A stretch of 64,000 bases of DNA from positions 11,269-75,268 of the forward strand of contig JADHYX010000057.1 in assembly GCA_027604685.1 (NCBI GenBank). Direction: 5' to 3'. The notes below the pieces were generated by a model. That model was not told the origin of the DNA. It saw nothing but the letters and a program-made list of their open reading frames with translations, and did no database searches. Origin of the DNA: Lobulomyces angularis (taxonomy: Eukaryota > Chytridiomycota > Chytridiomycetes > Lobulomycetales > Lobulomycetaceae). Positions 60,137 through 64,000 of this stretch are shown piece after piece. The translations under genes and the position numbers were made by a program. The first letter of the stretch is position 1; every line of letters begins with the position of its first letter.

Positions 60137-62220
60137 ATGATAAAGGCACGTCTAGACCGGTTAGGGGGAATTAAACGAAGAAGTCCAATAAAAATTAATA
60201 AGCTTTTTGTTATACTTTTGGCTTTAGCAACAGTTTTAATTTTATCACAGTTCTACACTTCAATTTTTGAATCGTATTCGGACGTTGGAAGCATGCAAAA
60301 CGAATTTAACAGTTTGGAAGGTGAATTTGGAGAAGAGATTGAGAATGGAGTTAAAAGTAAAGATAGTCGAAGTTTATGTGAAAAAAGTAAATTGCTTTGT
60401 CGAGTTATTGAATTAAAGAATGCAGCGATCAAAAATAAAAATTTTATAAAAAACTCCAAAAACATTCCAAGGTTTATTCATCAAACCTGGAAGTCTGCAG
60501 ATGCTGTAGAAATTCAAGATAGTAAGAAGAGTTTTATTCGCTTAAATCCCGGTTATGAATATATATTGTGGACCGATAACGACGTTAACGTTTTTTTGGA
60601 ACACTACCATCCAAAGATTTTTGATTTGGATTTAATTATTATTTTAAAGGCGGATTTTTTTCGATATGCAATTTTAAATGAATTTGTAAGTTGCAGAGAA
60701 TAATTTTTGAGATATAAATTTTCTTTTTTCCTTTTTTATTATTTTTTTTTTTTTTTTTTCCATAGTGTATTATTTAAATTATTATTCTTTTTCAACTGTA
60801 TTTCTAAATTTTCTGTTATTTTTTTTTTTAGGGAGGGCTATATTCAGACATTGACACTGAATGTCTTAAGCCGATAGATTCTTGGCTGCCTGATACTGAC
60901 AATCCAACGGTAGAAACTATGTTTGGTGTGGAAGCGGATACCATTTTAGAACCTTGTACATCTGGAAAATACGGTAAATGTTTTGCTAGACCTTTACAGT
61001 TTACTCAGTGGACATTGGTATCCACTTCAAAACACCAGTTAATCACGGAGATTGTTGAGGAAGTAAGTAAAGCACTGCTGGTATATGATGGGCACTTTCC
61101 TACTGTGTGGGAAATTTTAGACTTGACTGGTCCAGGTATTTGGTCTGATGTTATAATAAAAAACCTGATTTCAAGAACTGGAAAAAAGCTAGAAGATTTT
61201 TCAGGAATAAAAGATGATATAACTGTTGGAGAAGACTTAAGAATGCTTACAATTACAGGATTTTCCAGTGGCAGATCACCGCCGTTAATGGGTGCGCATC
61301 CAAGAGATCATCCTCTGGCATATGTGGCTCATAAATTCATGGGAAGTTGGAAAAATGAACAATACAAGTGTAAAAAAACCAGCGTAATCCCACCATTAGA
61401 TGGCAGGCTCGAAGGAGCTTGGGATACAGCTCCTTGGTCCACAGATTTTTCTGATAAAACGACACACGAAGTTTTGAAACCAAGGTTTAAAACAAACTTT
61501 AAAATGCTTTATGACAACAATCATTTATACATTGCTGCGAAAATTGAGGATCCCCATATTTGGGCGAATCTAGAAGTAGATAACTATGAACGTAAATTGT
61601 AAGTGAATCGACAACAATCTATTGTTCAATTAAAATTTTTTTTTTTATCTTTTTTTGTTGAATAAATAAAAGAAGCCAGTATGTAGAGCTATATATAAAT
61701 CCAAGAAGGAATGGAAAAAATTTTTATAAATTTGAAATTAATCCAGTGAACGAAATCAAGGAATCAAAGCAAGGAGGTACTGAATCTCCAATTAAGATCA
61801 GCGGTCTACAACATAAAGTTCACATCAACGGCACTCTTAATTCACCACAAGATATTGACAAATATTGGTCATTTACAATCGCCATACCTTGGGACGGATT
61901 ATCTGACTTGGTGGATAACAAAGTTACTCATACCCCTCCAAATGTAAATGAATTATGGATGATTGATTTTTCTAGGTATTTTTTAGCATTTTGTTAGTTA
62001 AAGTTATTTTTTTTGTTAAGATTTCATTGGAAGTACTCCATACATTGGTGGAATCGAAATTATATAGTAAAAAATCCTACTTCACCAGGTAAAAATAAGA
62101 AAAACTGGCTACTTTTTATTAACAACAAAATTTTTTATTTTTATTATTATTATTATTTTAGAGAATTGGATATGGAGTGGTTTAAAACCTCAACATTGGG
62201 GATTAGTGGAATTTGAGTAA
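60137..62220 (+). CDS. GT32 (OCH1-like) glycosyltransferase fused to a CBM9-like domain
   Basis: Five exons: 60137-60685, 60832-61598, 61673-61975, 62021-62088, 62162-62220; about 580 residues. A type II signal anchor (LFVILLALATVLILSQFY) is followed by a short stem. The GT32 domain has IPRFIHQTWKSADAVEIQDS, PGYEYILWTDNDVNVFLEHY, ILKADFFRYAIL, GGLYSDIDTECLKPIDSWL with the DxD metal site, PLQFTQWTLVSTSKHQL and LTGPGIWSDVI, as in Och1 and related alpha-mannosyl/hexosyl transferases of the Golgi. The C-terminal 190 residues read DGRLEGAWDTAPWSTDF, LYDNNHLYIAAKIEDPHIWA, YVELYINPRRNGKNFYKFEI, WSFTIAIPWDGLSDL and ELWMIDFSRFHWK. That is the strand pattern of the carbohydrate-binding CBM9-like family, usually found in secreted bacterial enzymes. 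The domains are joined inside one exon, so the fusion is not a mis-joined model. Confidence 0.9.
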
Positions 62221-62391
62221 TTGATAGAAATTAAAAAGTAAATGAAATAATAACTTAATATTTATTAGCATATAGAATGAAAGACTTTAAAAAATTTTAA
62301 TTTTAATTTTTTTTTATTAATTTTTTTTTATTAATATATAATATCATATCTAATTTATTAATATGATACAAGGCTTTTTCTTTTTTTAGAT

Positions 62392-64000
62392 TTATTTTAA
62401 TGATTTTTCTTCTCCAGGAGGAAGTTGAGCTGTTCCGTATTTCTCATGATTACTATTTGAGGATCGTAAATATAAACCCGATGTAAAAGAACTTCTTCTT
62501 AAATCTTTACTAGATTTTAAACTCTGAGCAAAATTTTTGATCATTTTATAAAATGAAGATCTAAAAAAAAAATTGTTCTCTATTTTTTTTATAATTTTTT
62601 ATACTTACTGCATCGTTTTGAATTCTTTAATAATGGATCTCTTATTTACCATTTCTCTATCTCTTAATCCAGAAAAATCAAACCGCGTTGCTTGATCCAT
62701 AATAGTTGATAATTCCTATGTAAAAAAAAAAAAATGTTTTTATAAAAATTAAAATTTAATATAACTTTTAAAGAGAAATTCAAAAAAATGAGTGTTGAAA
62801 ATAAAAAAAAAATAAAAAAAATATAATAAATTAAATTTTTTTTTATTTACCTTTAATGGCTTTACTACGCTAAGATATGTAAAAGGGATTAGGAGAAGGA
62901 AAAAAAAAAAAAAAATACTTTAATAACGTTTTGAGAAAAACTTTCATTTAAAATGACATACAAGGAATCAATATCTCCTACATAATCTCTTCTATGGGCG
63001 CCATTTACTATAATCATCTTGAAAATTTTTTTTTTTTATTTTTTTTAATTAGTTTACTTTTTTTTTTTTTTTTAAATTTACAGGTAAATTTTTAAAAACA
63101 TTGACAGAATATTGAAAGAAAAAGTCCGTTGAATCCACTGAATTATATTTCTCTAAACTTGCCCAGTTACTCTTATCTGTTAAAAGATTATAAATGTATG
63201 AACCAGTTCTTAAAATGTAATCATTAGAACAATTAAAGGGAGTTTTCAGTGTGGAATTTATTAACAAATATTCGTCTACTGATGTCCCAATAATATTCCC
63301 AGAACTAACCATTACATAATTAAATGAGTTTGGACTTTTTATAGCTCCACGTAATTGCCTTGATAATATGTCAAATCTAGTATCAATGGCGAAAACTCCT
63401 CTAAAATTTCCATCAACATAAAAGCCTTTGATTAAACTAAGACCGATTTCCCCAGCAGTTGAAAATGCATAAGGATCTGTGTATTGAATAGTCTTGTTCT
63501 CTCTTCCTTGTACATACCATATTCTTTTTTTGGTGACATAATAAACTCCATCTTTGAGTAAAATATCCAATATTTTTCCTGTATTAATATCAAGATGAAA
63601 AGCATATTTAACATCTGATTTTGGTGGGTTTGGATAAACTTCACAAATTTTACAACCCGCTGGAATTTCAAGAAGTGTCAATGCAAGTGTGTATTCGACT
63701 TCGCCGTCGCTGTGTTCAACTGCTTTTATTCCCAAAAAGTTTCCATTTTCTTCTCCAAAATATATATTTGGGATCGGTCCCTCATCAAGTTGCTGTTTTT
63801 TTTTTTTTAAGAATAATTTTATAAAGATTTAAAAAAAAATCTTGTTAACTATTGAAAATGTTCACCATTTGCCTAAAGTATTCAAAAATTCCATCATAGT
63901 CTGTAATTTTTAAATTAGCCGTTCTTAATGATCTTGACCATTCCATTGCAAAGACCTCATAACTTTTCAAAATTGTACCTTGTATTTGCGAAAAAAATAA
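62392..64000 (-). CDS. dCache sensor receptor with HAMP-like segment, 5'-truncated
   Basis: The gene enters from beyond 64000. Exons seen include 63049-63792 (dCache core), one with the end of the sensor near 62959-63018, one with TM2 and the start of HAMP near 62850-62900, one near 62610-62716 and the last to 62392. The dCache domain has RIWYVQGRENKTIQYTDPYA, FSTAGEIGLSLIKGFYVDG, FRGVFAIDTRFDILSRQLRG and FNYVMVSSGNIIGTS. After TM2 (LLLIPFTYLSVVKPLKELS) comes a HAMP-like stretch (TIMDQATRFDFSGLRDRE), a helix (EFKTMQSSFYKMIKNF) and a polar tail, then a stop. Fungal and oomycete relatives with this sensor usually continue into a nucleotide cyclase; none is present here. A homopolymer of 16 A (plus strand, about 62900-62915) breaks the frame between the sensor and TM2 by one base. 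Confidence 0.7.

Overview
This is a nuclear window from a very AT-rich, compact, intron-rich microbial eukaryote, most likely an early-diverging (zoosporic-type) fungus. I infer this from short GT-AG introns (mostly about 45-125 nt, often with a poly-T run before the AG) and from lineage-typical genes: a Num1/Mcp5-type cortical PH protein, a Hul4-like HECT ligase, a Kin4-like kinase with a KA1-type tail and a MARVEL-type membrane protein. A dCache/HAMP receptor and an E2F-like promoter site argue against a yeast or filamentous Dikarya. A complex I subunit (ESSS/NDUFB11-like), mitochondrial NAD-isocitrate dehydrogenase and a lipoate ligase imply an aerobic mitochondrion, and argue against lineages that have lost complex I. 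The species cannot be named from the sequence alone.

Layout. 1-10 kb: ABCG transporter (+), small secreted protein (-), membrane protein with a long tail (-), an unidentified small protein (-), then about 1.7 kb of repeat-bearing non-coding DNA with an assembly gap. 10-20 kb: HECT E3 ligase (-), importin alpha (+), lipoate-protein ligase (+), G-patch splicing factor GPATCH1 (-). 20-30 kb: MARVEL protein (-) divergent from a GT61 glycosyltransferase (+), which converges on a GT25-type glycosyltransferase (-); then the Num1/Mcp5-like protein (+). 30-45 kb: ankyrin-asparaginase (-), isocitrate dehydrogenase (+), LRR membrane protein (+), Kin4-like kinase (-), an orphan (+), a DUF84/YjjX-type NTPase (-). 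45-56 kb: glutathione peroxidase (+), CPSF30 (+), an 84-codon protein split over five exons (-), a small membrane protein (+), a Ras GEF (+), an F-box/LRR protein (-). 56-64 kb: SET-domain methyltransferase (+), an orphan with an acyl-carrier-like tail (+), the complex I subunit (-), a GT32-CBM9-like fusion (+), and a dCache receptor (-) cut by the window end.

Genes are not in operons; neighbours are mostly unrelated housekeeping functions. Themes are secretory glycosylation (GT61, GT25, GT32), signalling and polarity (RasGEF, kinase, cortical PH protein, dCache receptor), RNA processing (CPSF30, GPATCH1) and mitochondrial metabolism. Almost every gene had to be rebuilt from several exons. 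The most striking feature is a set of microexons of 7, 9, 15, 16 and 23 nt, most supported by protein motifs that are only complete when the microexon is included. No CRISPR array, insertion sequence, rRNA or convincing tRNA was seen.
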